Counted from the first letter of the stretch, positions 33,328 through 42,710 are shown. The stretch: DNA of 50,752 nucleotides from RUG708 sp050946535 (GCA_050946535.1 JBMNUZ010000012.1:1-50752); one strand, 5' to 3'. Program-made: numbers and translations. Notes: generated by a model not told the origin, from the sequence alone.

Positions 33328-34365
33328 ATGTCAGGAGAGCAGACAAAAAAAGAAGCTCAGGGAACTACAAATGGTAAAAGCCATGTGGCAATGAACAGAA
33401 GCCTCGGTCTTGAACTCGCAAGGGTGACCGAGAATGCAGCCCTTGATTCGGCGAAATGGCTCGGACGCGGCAATAAAAACGCTGCCGACCAGGCGGCTGT
33501 AACAGGCATGCGCATGATGTTCGACACGGTTAATATCGACGGCGTCGTGGTAATCGGTGAAGGCGAAAAGGACGAAGCCCCTATGCTCTATATAGGTGAA
33601 CAGATCGGCAGAGGCGGGGAACACGCTGCTTCCGTCGACATCGCAGTTGATCCGCTCGATGGTACGACATCGACCGCAAAGGGCCGCGCAAATGCGATAT
33701 CCGTAATCGCTGTTGCACCGAGAGGCTGCCTGTACGCCACGAGAAATTATTACATGGAAAAGATCGCTGTAGGGCCTAAAGCCAAAGGCGTTATCGACAT
33801 CGAAAAGCCGCTTCAGGATAACCTCAAAGCTGTAGCAAAGGCTCTCGACAAGGATATCGATGACCTTACAGTTACGATCCTCGAAAGAGACAGGCACAAG
33901 GATATCATCGAACAGTGCAGAAAGCTCGGCTGCCGTATCAAGATGTTCTCTGACGGCGACGTAGCTGCTGCAATAGCAACATGCTTCGATGACAGCGGTG
34001 TCGATGTCCTCGCAGGTATCGGCGGCTGCCCTGAAGGAGTCCTCGCTGCTTCAGCGCTCAAATGCCTCGGCGGTGAAATCCAAGGAAGACTTTTCGCACG
34101 TACTCCTGAAGAAATCCGCAGAGCTCATACAGATCCTCATTATTTCGATGTGCTCACGACCGAGGATCTCGCCAAGGGCGACGATATATTATTCATCGCG
34201 ACAGGCGTTTCTGACGGCGATCTGCTCAAGGGAGTACGCTTCCTGAGCAACAACAAGGCAACTACAGACACAGTCGTAATGCGTGCCAAGACAGGTACTA
34301 TCAGATTTATCAAGGCAATTCACGATATGAACAGAAAGCCGAAATACGGCAGAGTTATAGAATAG
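33328..34365 (+). CDS. glpX: Fructose-1,6-bisphosphatase class II
   Basis: 345 aa. GlpX removes the 1-phosphate of fructose-1,6-bisphosphate in gluconeogenesis. Metal and substrate blocks: DQAAVTGMRMMFDTVNIDG, VIGEGEKDEAPMLYIGE, VDPLDGTTSTAKGRANAIS, MFSDGDVAAAI, GIGGCPEGVLAASALKCLGG and TGVSDGDLLKGV. The first 20 residues are polar and extra to most homologues. CGGAGG is 9 bases before ATG 33328. It is closed by the hairpin just before rho. Confidence 0.97.
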   Translation: MSGEQTKKEAQGTTNGKSHVAMNRSLGLELARVTENAALDSAKWLGRGNKNAADQAAVTGMRMMFDTVNIDGVVVIGEGEKDEAPMLYIGEQIGRGGEHAASVDIAVDPLDGTTSTAKGRANAISVIAVAPRGCLYATRNYYMEKIAVGPKAKGVIDIEKPLQDNLKAVAKALDKDIDDLTVTILERDRHKDIIEQCRKLGCRIKMFSDGDVAAAIATCFDDSGVDVLAGIGGCPEGVLAASALKCLGGEIQGRLFARTPEEIRRAHTDPHYFDVLTTEDLAKGDDILFIATGVSDGDLLKGVRFLSNNKATTDTVVMRAKTGTIRFIKAIHDMNRKPKYGRVIE

Positions 34366-34376
34366 TTTTTATCATG

Positions 34377-34420
34377 GGCGGTACATTTAATCTTGTTGCT
34401 TTCTTTGTACCGCCTTTTTC
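34377..34420 (+). terminator. Terminator between glpX and rho
   Basis: GGCGGTAC pairs with GTACCGCC around a 22-base loop, followed by TTTTTC. It ends only 2 bases before the rho ribosome site, so it may also attenuate rho. Confidence 0.8.
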
Positions 34421-34431
34421 AAGAGGGAAAA

Positions 34432-36048
34432 ATGTTAAATATCGATTTGGATTCTCTAAAATCCATGAAAGTAGCGGAATTGAGAGATATTGCCGCAAAG
34501 ATTGGCATAGAAAACCCAGAGGCGATTCATAAGGTGCAGCTGAGACAGGTTATAGCAGATAAAGTCATGGAAAATGCTGCGCAGAAAGATAAGAAAAGTA
34601 ATCAGTCCAGAAATGACCAGCCAGAAGAAAATGGCGCTGCCTCTGAAGGAAACAGTACGGATTTTCATGCCCGCAAAACAGAACATCACGAAAATCATTC
34701 ATCAGGTCAGGACAAAACCCAGGCTTATTCAAGCCGCACTCATGAAGAAAGAAATTACAGACATTCCGATTCCGAAAACAATCAGAAACATGAGTATCAC
34801 AGGCCGTCTCACAACAGTTATTCAGGCCATCATCATTCCCAGAATTCAAAAAGAAATGAAGAAGAACCTGAAGAGTCGAGAAATTTCAGAGACAAAAATC
34901 AGAAACAGGAACGCAAATACAGCGACGAAGAGCGCCCTCAGGTCGAGGGAATTCTGGATATCGCTGACGGCGGGTTCGGGTTCCTCCGTTTCCGCAATTT
35001 CATGACGAGCGACAAGGATATTTATGTTTCACAGACGCAGATCAGACGGTTTAATCTGAAAACAGGCGACAGAATCAAGGGAATTACGAGAAAGCCGAAC
35101 GAAGGCGAAAGATTCGGAGCTCTTCTTTATGTCAACACGGTAAATGGAGATGAACCTGGCGTTTCGATGCGCAGACCTAATTTCGAGGATCTGACGCCGG
35201 TATTCCCGTACGAAAGAATACGCCTCGAAGGAGAAGGCCGTGATCTGTCCATGCGCCTCATAGATCTCTTTGCGCCTATCGGAAAGGGGCAGAGAGGCCT
35301 CATCGTGGCACCGCCTAAGACGGGCAAAACCGTTCTGCTGAAAAAGATCGCGTGCAGCATCGAAGAACAGTATCCGGAAATGCACGTAATGGTTCTCCTG
35401 ATCGACGAGCGCCCTGAAGAAGTTACGGATATGAAGCGCTCGATCAAGGGCGAGGTAATATATTCGACGTTCGACGAGCAGGCGGAACACCACGTCAAGG
35501 TCGCGGAAATGGTCATCGCCCACGCCCAGCGCCTTGCCGAGCACAAAAAAGATGTAATCGTTCTTCTCGACAGTATTACGAGACTTGCCAGGGCCTATAA
35601 CATGGTCGTTCCTGCTTCAGGGAAAACTCTGTCAGGCGGCATAGATCCGGGCGCGCTCCACAAACCGAAGAAATTTTTCGGCTCGGCGAGAAAGCTTGAA
35701 GAGGGCGGGAGCATCACGATTCTCGCGACGGCTCTCATCGAGACAGGCAGCAGGATGGACGATGTTATTTTCGAGGAATTCAAGGGTACAGGAAATATGG
35801 AGCTTCATCTGGACCGCAAGCTTTCAGAGAGGCGCATATTCCCGGCTATCAACATAAATAAATCGGGAACGAGACGTGAAGATCTGCTTCTTACAAAAGA
35901 TGAAATCGAAGCGATTTATAAGATAAGACGGGCGATGTCGAGCCAGGGCTCGGCAGAAGTCACGGAAAAAATCATAGACAATATTGCGCATACGAGAACA
36001 AACAAGGATTTCATAGAGATAATAAACAGGACTAAGGTCCTCGGATAG
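34432..36048 (+). CDS. rho: Transcription termination factor Rho with long disordered insertion
   Basis: 538 aa, about 120 longer than E. coli Rho. Residues 1-48 are the Rho N-terminal helical domain (MKVAELRDIAAKIGI). Residues about 51-169 are low-complexity and very polar, rich in His (12), Asn, Ser, Gln, Glu and Arg. The cold-shock-like RNA-binding domain starts at 171 (VEGILDIADGGFGFLRFRNF), followed by the ATPase: P-loop APPKTGKTVLLKKIA, Walker B VIVLLDSITRLARAYN, Q-loop, and R-loop AININKSGTRREDLL. ATG 34432 follows AGAGGG; the TTG at 34393 lies inside the terminator hairpin and is rejected. Confidence 0.97.
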   Translation: MLNIDLDSLKSMKVAELRDIAAKIGIENPEAIHKVQLRQVIADKVMENAAQKDKKSNQSRNDQPEENGAASEGNSTDFHARKTEHHENHSSGQDKTQAYSSRTHEERNYRHSDSENNQKHEYHRPSHNSYSGHHHSQNSKRNEEEPEESRNFRDKNQKQERKYSDEERPQVEGILDIADGGFGFLRFRNFMTSDKDIYVSQTQIRRFNLKTGDRIKGITRKPNEGERFGALLYVNTVNGDEPGVSMRRPNFEDLTPVFPYERIRLEGEGRDLSMRLIDLFAPIGKGQRGLIVAPPKTGKTVLLKKIACSIEEQYPEMHVMVLLIDERPEEVTDMKRSIKGEVIYSTFDEQAEHHVKVAEMVIAHAQRLAEHKKDVIVLLDSITRLARAYNMVVPASGKTLSGGIDPGALHKPKKFFGSARKLEEGGSITILATALIETGSRMDDVIFEEFKGTGNMELHLDRKLSERRIFPAININKSGTRREDLLLTKDEIEAIYKIRRAMSSQGSAEVTEKIIDNIAHTRTNKDFIEIINRTKVLG

Positions 36049-36069
36049 ACTCAAACGGGGGATGATACA

Positions 36070-37245
36070 TTGGATTTCAGCAAGATATTTATAAAAGACT
36101 GCAATCCGACCAAAATGGGAGGCCAGGCGGTCATGGAAGGCATCATGATGAAAGGTGCCGACCGAACGGCGATTGCCGTACGCCGCCCGGACGATACGAT
36201 TAATGTTAAGGAAACACCGGTGAAACCGCGCGGGCGGTGGATGAAGTGGCCGATAATAAGAGGCGTTGTGGCATTCGTAGAATCGCTCGTCACAGGAACG
36301 AGCACGCTGATGTATTCGGCAGAGGTTCTCGAGGAAGCCATGCCTGAAGACGAAGAGGAAGAGCCTGGAAGGTTTGAAAAGTGGCTCGAGGAAAAATTCG
36401 GTTCGGACACATTGTTCAATATCATGCTTTATACTTCGGTGATCATATCGCTCGTCATCTCGATCGCTGTGTTCGTCATGCTGCCGACGTGGGTGGTAGG
36501 ACTGCTTGGAGGTATAATTTCAAGTACGATAGTGCTCAATCTGATCGAGGGCGTCCTGCGAATAATCATGTTCATACTCTACATCGCAGCGATAGCGCAG
36601 ATGAAAGACATAAAGCGCGTATTCGAGTATCACGGAGCGGAGCACCAGACTATACACTGCTATGAAAACGGGCTCGAGCTGACGCCTGAAAACTGCAGCA
36701 AGTTCGAAACACTGCATCCGAGATGCGGCACGAGTTTTCTGATGTTCGTCATGATCATCAGTCTTCTGCTGTTTTCGCTTCTCGGCTGGCCTAATCTCGC
36801 GCTCAGAATAGGCTCGAGGCTGCTCCTCATCCCTGTTGTCGCGGGGCTTTCGTACGAAGTGCTGCGCTGGGCCGGCAAGAGCGATTCCATGATCGTGAAG
36901 GTTCTCAGCGTGCCGGGGCTCCTGATGCAGAAGCTGACGACAAGAGTTCCGGATGAATCACAGCTTCAGGTAGCGATAATAGCCGTAAAAGCGTGCCTGG
37001 CGGACAGACCGGCAGAGGAAAGAATATACGATGTCGATTCCGAAGGAAATCTCATTGACAGAGAAGCCTTAAAAGAAGAAAAAGAGGCGGCGGAACCGGA
37101 AACTGAAACCGATGCTGAAAACAACACAGAACCGGATGCTGAGTATCCTGCGGGTATGATGAATGCCGGAGCAGAAAACCAGAATATCCAGTACGTGTAT
37201 AATATTAGCGATATAAGAGGCGGATGCGGGAGCACCGCTGATTGA
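36070..37245 (+). CDS. DUF1385/YqhQ-like membrane protein
   Basis: 391 aa. The signature MGGQAVMEGIMMKGADRTAIAVR is the DUF1385 hallmark, followed by PVKPRGRWMKWPIIRGVVAF, membrane helices at about 120-180 and 220-265, and the central EYHGAEHQTIHCYENGLELT with HPRCGTSFL. The C-terminal 70 residues are acidic and low-complexity. Function is unknown; in Firmicutes it commonly sits near rpmE, prmC and prfA, as here. The start is TTG 36070 after GGGGGA, 21 bases from the rho stop, so it is probably in the rho transcript. Confidence 0.9.
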   Translation: MDFSKIFIKDCNPTKMGGQAVMEGIMMKGADRTAIAVRRPDDTINVKETPVKPRGRWMKWPIIRGVVAFVESLVTGTSTLMYSAEVLEEAMPEDEEEEPGRFEKWLEEKFGSDTLFNIMLYTSVIISLVISIAVFVMLPTWVVGLLGGIISSTIVLNLIEGVLRIIMFILYIAAIAQMKDIKRVFEYHGAEHQTIHCYENGLELTPENCSKFETLHPRCGTSFLMFVMIISLLLFSLLGWPNLALRIGSRLLLIPVVAGLSYEVLRWAGKSDSMIVKVLSVPGLLMQKLTTRVPDESQLQVAIIAVKACLADRPAEERIYDVDSEGNLIDREALKEEKEAAEPETETDAENNTEPDAEYPAGMMNAGAENQNIQYVYNISDIRGGCGSTAD

Positions 37246-37311
37246 TGCGCTGAAAGACATATATCAGGGCGCGTGCCCTGAAATTGTGAATTCGTACAGA
37301 GAATAATTTTT

Positions 37312-38199
37312 ATGGTAACATCTTTTGGAGAAATTTTAAGAATCGGAATAAACAGATTGGAGAAAGCAGAAACACCCGATGCGACGCGTGATGCCGAGCT
37401 GCTTCTTCTCAATGCGGTCAGTGAACCGAGATCATTCCTTTACGTACATAAAAACGACGCGTGCGACGACTACACCGCCGAGCATTATTTCAATATGATA
37501 GACAGGAGGGCGGCCGGCGAGCCGACGCAGTACATTACGGGCGAGCAGGAATTCATGGGGCTTCCCTTCGAAGTGAACGAATCCGTGCTCATTCCGCGGC
37601 AGGATACGGAAACGCTCGTGGAATACGCGATAACGAGAGCCGGATCCATGAAAAGCGGCCTGAGCATACTTGACATGTGCTGCGGCTCTGGAGCTATCGG
37701 AGTATCTGTGGCTGCAAACCTGCCGAAGGCGAAAGTCACGGCCTGCGACGTAAGCGAAGCCGCGCTTGAGGTAGCAAAGAGAAACGCAGAAAAAAACGGC
37801 GTCGGAAAGCGCGTTTCATTTGAGCACACAGATATGTTCAACAGGATAAAAAGAGGCCGTCTCGTTCCGCTGAAGGGGAAATTCGACATGATACTCTGCA
37901 ATCCGCCGTACATACCGAGCGGCGTGATTCCGGGACTTCAGCGCGAGATCACCGAACACGAGCCCGTGACAGCTCTCGACGGAGGAGAAGACGGACTCGA
38001 TTTTTACAGAATCATTGCAGCCGGCGCGTGGCAGCACATGGCGAAAAAAGGACTGCTCATAATGGAAATCGGTTACGATCAGGCAGCTGAAGTCAGCAGT
38101 CTGCTCGAAGAGCAGAACAAATACGCAGAGATAGAAGTCCACAAGGACCTCGCCGGAAAGGACAGAGTCGTTTCCGCTTCGCTGGCGGGCAAAAAATAA
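37312..38199 (+). CDS. prmC: Release factor glutamine (N5) methyltransferase
   Basis: 295 aa. PrmC methylates the GGQ glutamine of RF1/RF2. Helical N-terminal domain, then the SAM-binding VLIPRQDTETLVE, LDMCCGSGAIGVSVA (motif I) and the catalytic NPPY in ILCNPPYIPSG. Its target gene prfA lies two genes downstream, a conserved link. The ATG at 37312 has only a weak AGAGAA site. The stop is 96 bases from rpmE. Confidence 0.96.
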   Translation: MVTSFGEILRIGINRLEKAETPDATRDAELLLLNAVSEPRSFLYVHKNDACDDYTAEHYFNMIDRRAAGEPTQYITGEQEFMGLPFEVNESVLIPRQDTETLVEYAITRAGSMKSGLSILDMCCGSGAIGVSVAANLPKAKVTACDVSEAALEVAKRNAEKNGVGKRVSFEHTDMFNRIKRGRLVPLKGKFDMILCNPPYIPSGVIPGLQREITEHEPVTALDGGEDGLDFYRIIAAGAWQHMAKKGLLIMEIGYDQAAEVSSLLEEQNKYAEIEVHKDLAGKDRVVSASLAGKK

Positions 38200-38295
38200 A
38201 AGTTGCATATAGTTTTATTTTGTGATACAATATCAAAGCTATTCAAAGATCAAAACGTGAGTTTAACAACGCTGCACGCGGAAAGAGGTGAAAAA

Positions 38296-38496
38296 ATGAA
38301 ACAGGGAATTCATCCAAAATACGTTGACTGCAAGGTTACATGTGCCTGCGGCAACACATTCATGACAAAATCAACTAAACCGGAAATTAAGCTTGATATA
38401 TGCTCAGAGTGTCATCCTTTCTATACAGGCCAGCAGAAATTCATAAACAGAGGCGGCCGTGTAGAGAAGTTCAAGAAAAAGTTCAACATGGAATAA
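38296..38496 (+). CDS. rpmE: 50S ribosomal protein L31 (zinc form)
   Basis: 66 aa. MKQGIHPKYVDCKVTCACGN and CSECHPFYTGQQKFINRGGR are L31 blocks. Cys in TCACG and the CSEC pair fit the zinc-binding C+ type. GAAAGAGGTG lies just upstream of ATG 38296; the longer frame from 38203 is not supported. It is followed by a strong terminator. Confidence 0.97.
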   Translation: MKQGIHPKYVDCKVTCACGNTFMTKSTKPEIKLDICSECHPFYTGQQKFINRGGRVEKFKKKFNME

Positions 38497-38509
38497 TGAT
38501 AGAGGGAAG

Positions 38510-38536
38510 CCGGAATTTTTTTATTCCGGTTTTTTT
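38510..38536 (+). terminator. Terminator of rpmE
   Basis: CCGGAAT-loop-ATTCCGG followed by TTTTTTTC. Confidence 0.88.
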
Positions 38537-38693
38537 CTTATATTCAAGATGTGTGGCATGGTGTTTGCTAATTCCTTACGGGTGGTATAATAAACCGGAG
38601 CTTATATAGATAATATTGTAAATTGCGTTAATTACAGAACGAAACAGGCGTTCATTCCGCGTGCGCAGAAAGATTTTGGGAGCTTGATGACAT

Positions 38694-39764
38694 ATGTATG
38701 ATAAATTAGATTTCATTCAGAATAAATATAAGGAGCTCAGCCTCAAGGTTGCAGATCCTGCAGTCATCGCCGACCAGGCGGTGTGGCAGGATTATGCCAA
38801 GGAACTGGGCGAGATAGAACCGATTGTACAGAAATATTCGGAATACAAGAAGGTTGTCGACAGCATCGAAGAGGACAAGGAAATCCTCAACGACAGCAGC
38901 TCTGACGAAGAAATGAGAGAGCTGGCGAAGATGGAGCTTTCGGAGTCGGAGGAACAGGAAAAGCTCCTCAACGAAGAACTTAAAAAACTCCTCATTCCGA
39001 AAGACCCTAACGACCAGAAAAACGTAGTACTGGAAATCAGAGCAGGTACAGGCGGCGAAGAGGCGGCGCTCTTCGGAGCTGACCTCATGAGAATGTACAT
39101 ACGTTATGCAGAGCGCCGCGGCTGGAAGACCGAAATCGTCGATACGAACGAGACGGGCATGGGCGGCATCAAGGAAGCCGTTATCATGATCAAGGGCAAG
39201 GGCGCTTATTCGAGGCTCAAGTACGAGAGCGGAGTGCACAGAGTCCAGCGTGTCCCTGAGACAGAATCCAGCGGCAGAATCCACACATCGGCTGCCACGG
39301 TAGCCGTTCTTCCTGAAGTCGACGACGTCGAGGTGGACCTCGATCCAAACGACGTACGCGTAGACGTATACAGAGCGTCTGGCAACGGCGGACAGTGCGT
39401 AAATACGACGGACTCGGCCGTAAGACTGACTCACATACCTACGGGAATCGTCGTCACGTGCCAGGACGAAAAATCACAGATCAAGAACAAGGACAAGGCG
39501 TTCAAGGTTCTCAGAGCAAGACTTTACGACATGAAAATGCAGGAACAGCACGACGAACTGGCCGAGGAGAGAAAGAGCCAGATCGGAAGCGGGGACAGAA
39601 GTGAACGCATAAGGACGTACAATTTCCCTCAGGGAAGGGTTTCGGATCATCGCATAGGACTCACGATCTACAAACTCGAGAGTTTCCTCGACGGAGACAT
39701 CGATGAGGTCGTAGATGCGCTTATTACCTCTGACCAGGCTGAAAAGATGAAGAACTTCGGTTGA
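38694..39764 (+). CDS. prfA: Peptide chain release factor 1
   Basis: 356 aa. RF1 reads UAA and UAG. The GGQ peptidyl-hydrolysis motif is in ASGNGGQCVNTTDSAV, the codon-recognition tripeptide is PET in RVQRVPETESSGRIHTSAAT, and the RF core EIRAGTGGEEAALFGADL is present. A -10 TATAAT at 38586-38591 (TTGCTA -35, spacer only 15) gives it a likely own promoter. GGGAG is 11 bases before ATG 38694. It is separated from ywlC by 80 bases. Confidence 0.98.
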   Translation: MYDKLDFIQNKYKELSLKVADPAVIADQAVWQDYAKELGEIEPIVQKYSEYKKVVDSIEEDKEILNDSSSDEEMRELAKMELSESEEQEKLLNEELKKLLIPKDPNDQKNVVLEIRAGTGGEEAALFGADLMRMYIRYAERRGWKTEIVDTNETGMGGIKEAVIMIKGKGAYSRLKYESGVHRVQRVPETESSGRIHTSAATVAVLPEVDDVEVDLDPNDVRVDVYRASGNGGQCVNTTDSAVRLTHIPTGIVVTCQDEKSQIKNKDKAFKVLRARLYDMKMQEQHDELAEERKSQIGSGDRSERIRTYNFPQGRVSDHRIGLTIYKLESFLDGDIDEVVDALITSDQAEKMKNFG

Positions 39765-39844
39765 TCTGCAGGGCGCTGCAGATCTGCCTGCGGAGCGGGC
39801 GGCCGATTTTTGCATATATTATCAATCACAATACGGAGAATAAG

Positions 39845-40516
39845 ATGGAGACCAAAATTTACAAAATCACCGATCCCGAAAAGGATCGCGACAAAATTGC
39901 GGAAGCCGCTGAAATCCTTAAGAACGGCGGCCTAGTTGCCTTTCCTACAGATACCGTATATGCGGTAGGGGCGCTTCTTTCACAGGAAAAGGCCATTGAA
40001 AAGATTTTCGAAGTCAAGAACAGACCCAAGGATAATCCTCTCGGTATACTCGTTGCGCGTGATCTCGACATGCATCTCGTAGCGGACGTGACCGCGCCGA
40101 ACACCCAGGTTGCCAGCGATTTCATAGAAAAATTCTGGCCGGGTCCTCTTACGCTTGTGATGCCGCGTCTCGAGTACCGCGTTCCGGCTGCTGCGCTTGC
40201 CGGCCGCGACACGGTAGGTGTAAGGCAGCCTGACAACGCCATCGCCCAGGCTCTCATCTACGAATGCGAAGAGCCGCTGGTAGCGCCGAGTGCAAATATT
40301 TCAGGCCATCCGAGCCCGACCACAGGCCAGCACGTCATCGATGATCTGGGCGGCAAAATCGATATGATTCTCGTCGGAGAAGACTGCCCTGTGGGCATCG
40401 AATCGACGATTCTCGACCTTTCACACGATCATCCTGTCATTCTCAGAAAGGGAGCGATTCCAAAGGAAGAACTCCAGACAGTCAGCCCGTGGAAGATCAT
40501 GGAGGTCCCCGAGTAG
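39845..40516 (+). CDS. ywlC: Threonylcarbamoyl-AMP synthase, YrdC domain part of a split YwlC/Sua5
   Basis: 223 aa to a premature TAG. The YrdC domain is complete: GGLVAFPTDTVYAVGALLS, KNRPKDNPLGILV, FWPGPLTLVMPR, VGVRQPDNAIAQALI, EEPLVAPSANISG and VGIESTILDLS with VILRKGAIPKEEL. The enzyme makes threonylcarbamoyl-AMP for tRNA t6A37. ATG 39845 follows ACGGAGAA. The frame stops just where the linker to the Sua5 domain begins; that domain is encoded in another frame (40489-40887). Since TsaC proteins work as a lone YrdC domain, this fragment could still be active. Confidence 0.93.
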   Translation: METKIYKITDPEKDRDKIAEAAEILKNGGLVAFPTDTVYAVGALLSQEKAIEKIFEVKNRPKDNPLGILVARDLDMHLVADVTAPNTQVASDFIEKFWPGPLTLVMPRLEYRVPAAALAGRDTVGVRQPDNAIAQALIYECEEPLVAPSANISGHPSPTTGQHVIDDLGGKIDMILVGEDCPVGIESTILDLSHDHPVILRKGAIPKEELQTVSPWKIMEVPE

Positions 40517-40887
40517 AACTCACCGCAGACGGGAGCTGCGATGGGGACGATTCCTTGTCTCCCGGTCTTAAATACAAACATTATCAGCCCGATGCAGACA
40601 TGATTCTCTACGAGGGAGAGCCGGACGAAGTTACTGCGGCTGTGCAGAAAGCGGCAGAGAAAGAACGTGCAAAGGGCAGAAAAACAGGTATAATTGATTT
40701 TAATGGCGACGTGCATGAAGCGGCGAGACTGTTTTTTGCGCGCCTCCGCGACCTTGACAAGCAGGGCGTCGATCTGATTCTCTGTGCAGGCGTGCCAGAC
40801 GCCGGACTCGGAGAATCTGTAATGGACAGAATGCGGAAGGCAGCGGGCGAAAATATAGTTTGTGTATCAAAAGGAGATAGAAAATGA
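40489..40887 (+). pseudogene. ywlC: Sua5 C-terminal domain of YwlC, out of frame with the YrdC part
   Basis: The frame holds the Sua5-specific motif LSPGLKYKHYQPDADMILYEG-like, then a Rossmann-like half (KTGIIDFNGDVHEAARLFFARLRDLDKQGVD...GLGESVMDRMRKAA). Its first possible start (GTG 40489) has no ribosome site and lies inside the upstream gene. One added base at the C4 run 40507-40510 would join both parts into one protein of about 347 aa, the normal YwlC length. The stop overlaps the rpiB start as ATGA, as expected for a genuinely translated gene end. It is either a recent single-base deletion or a sequence error; programmed slippage is less likely. Confidence 0.8.
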
Positions 40888-41318
40888 TCGCATTAGCGAG
40901 TGATCATGCAGGCTTTGAACTGAAGGAAATCATCAAAAAACACCTTATCGAAAATAATTACGACATCATGGACTACGGAACGACTTCAACAGCTTCCGTC
41001 GATTATCCTATCTACGCAAAAAAAGCTGCAAATGCTGTGGCCGACGGAGAATGCGAAAAGGGCATCGTCTGCTGCGGTACCGGAATCGGCGTCTCGATAA
41101 CCGCCAACAAGGTGAAGGGCATCAGATGTGCGCTGATACACAACGAGTATACGGCTGAAATGTGCAAAAAACACAACAATGCCAACATGATCGCAATGGG
41201 AGCACGCGTCGTCGATCCGAAGCTGGCTGTAAAAATGGTGGACATATGGCTCAATGCCCAGTTTGAGGAAGGACGCCACCAGCGCAGAATCGATGAGATA
41301 GAAGAAGATCTGGATTGA
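40884..41318 (+). CDS. rpiB: Ribose-5-phosphate isomerase B
   Basis: 144 aa. RpiB interconverts ribose-5- and ribulose-5-phosphate. MIALASDHAGFELKEIIKKH opens the family, GIVCCGTGIGVSITANKVKG carries the catalytic Cys, and the HNNANMIAMGARVV block binds phosphate. The start overlaps the previous frame as ATGA, with AAGGAGATAG upstream. Related sugar-phosphate activity appears in the fsa gene at 49.4 kb. Confidence 0.97.
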   Translation: MIALASDHAGFELKEIIKKHLIENNYDIMDYGTTSTASVDYPIYAKKAANAVADGECEKGIVCCGTGIGVSITANKVKGIRCALIHNEYTAEMCKKHNNANMIAMGARVVDPKLAVKMVDIWLNAQFEEGRHQRRIDEIEEDLD

Positions 41319-41344
41319 TAAAAATTACTGATTGGAGCAGATAA

Positions 41345-42571
41345 ATGAACATTTATGACGAATTAATCGCCAGAGGACTGATAGCGCAGGTAACCGATGA
41401 ACAGGAAATCAAAGACCTTGTCAATAATGGCAAGGCGGTGTTCTACATCGGGTTCGATCCTACTGCGGACAGCCTTCATGTCGGACATTTTATGGCACTC
41501 TGCCTTATGAAGAGGCTGCAGGCCGCCGGAAACAAGCCTATAGCTCTCGTCGGAGGCGGAACAGGCATGATCGGCGATCCTTCCGGCCGAACCGACATGA
41601 GAAAAATGATGACAGTGGAAACGATAGACCACAACTGCGAGTGCTTTAAAAAGCAGATGAGCCGTTTCATAGAGTTCGGCGAAGACAAGGCTATAATGGT
41701 CAACAACGCCGACTGGCTCAGGGATCTGAATTACGTGCAGTTCCTGAGAGATGTAGGCGCGCATTTTTCTGTCAACCACATGCTCGCTGCCGAATGCTAC
41801 AAGTCGAGGATGGAGCGCGGCCTGAGCTTCCTCGAATTCAACTACATGATCATGCAGGCCTATGATTTCTACAGACTCTATCAGGATTACGGCTGCAACA
41901 TGCAGTTCGGCGGCAACGATCAGTGGTCGAATATGCTCGCGGGCACAGAGCTCATCAGAAAGAAGCTCGGCAAAGACGCGTACGCTCTCACCATCAATCT
42001 CCTTCTGAATTCAGAGGGCAAGAAGATGGGCAAGACAGGAAAGGGCGCCGTATGGCTCGATCCTGACAAGACGTCGCCGTACGAGTTCTATCAGTACTGG
42101 CGCAACGTAGACGACAAGGATGTTGTACGCTTCCTCCGCATGCTCACGTTCATTCCTCTCGAGGAGATAGATAAGATGGAAAAGTGGGAGGGCAGCCAGC
42201 TGAATACGGCGAAAGAGCTGCTCGCTAACGAACTTACGACTCTGGTGCATGGGCCTGAGGAAGCAAAAAAAGCGGAATCGGCTGCAAAGTCGCTCTTCAT
42301 GGGCGGCGGGGATTCCGAAAATGTTCCGTCGACCGAGATGCCTGCGTCCGATTTCGAAGGCGAAGGCAAGGGCCTTGTAACGGTGCTGAAAGAGGTAGGA
42401 CTCGTTTCGTCGAACAGCGACGGCTTCAGAACGATCGAACAGGGCGGCATTACCCTGAACGGCGAGAAAGTCACGGACAAGAAGCTGAGCATCACCACGG
42501 ATCTGTTCAGGGACGGAGAGATCCTCATCCGCAAGGGCAAGAAGAAATTCCACAAGATCATTGCGAAGTAG
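41345..42571 (+). CDS. tyrS: Tyrosyl-tRNA synthetase
   Basis: 408 aa. Class I synthetase: the HIGH motif is HVGH in FDPTADSLHVGHFMALC, the KMSKS loop is KMGKT in GKKMGKTGKGAV, and the QFGGNDQWSNMLAG tyrosine-binding region is present. The C-terminal S4-like domain ends DGEILIRKGKKKFHKII. A purine-rich GGAGCAG site is 9 bases upstream of the ATG. It is the last gene of the prfA-ywlC-rpiB-tyrS series. No T-box leader is possible in the 26-base gap before it. Confidence 0.97.
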   Translation: MNIYDELIARGLIAQVTDEQEIKDLVNNGKAVFYIGFDPTADSLHVGHFMALCLMKRLQAAGNKPIALVGGGTGMIGDPSGRTDMRKMMTVETIDHNCECFKKQMSRFIEFGEDKAIMVNNADWLRDLNYVQFLRDVGAHFSVNHMLAAECYKSRMERGLSFLEFNYMIMQAYDFYRLYQDYGCNMQFGGNDQWSNMLAGTELIRKKLGKDAYALTINLLLNSEGKKMGKTGKGAVWLDPDKTSPYEFYQYWRNVDDKDVVRFLRMLTFIPLEEIDKMEKWEGSQLNTAKELLANELTTLVHGPEEAKKAESAAKSLFMGGGDSENVPSTEMPASDFEGEGKGLVTVLKEVGLVSSNSDGFRTIEQGGITLNGEKVTDKKLSITTDLFRDGEILIRKGKKKFHKIIAK

Positions 42572-42710
42572 AGCGCGGTGTGCATGAATGTTCCCCCGGG
42601 CGCGTTCATTGATGCATGCTTCACCGGGCGCGCTGAAACTTACGCGGCGCACGGAACCGTTTCCTGCGCAAAAACATTTAACAATTTTTGAACACAGGCA
42701 CAGAATTTAA

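Noticed and set aside
40500..40520. Programmed ribosomal frameshift in ywlC
   Set aside because: No heptameric slippery site or downstream pseudoknot is evident; a simple deletion in the C run is the plainer explanation, though it is not excluded.
41319..41344. T-box leader before tyrS
   Set aside because: Only 26 bases separate rpiB and tyrS, too short for a T-box.
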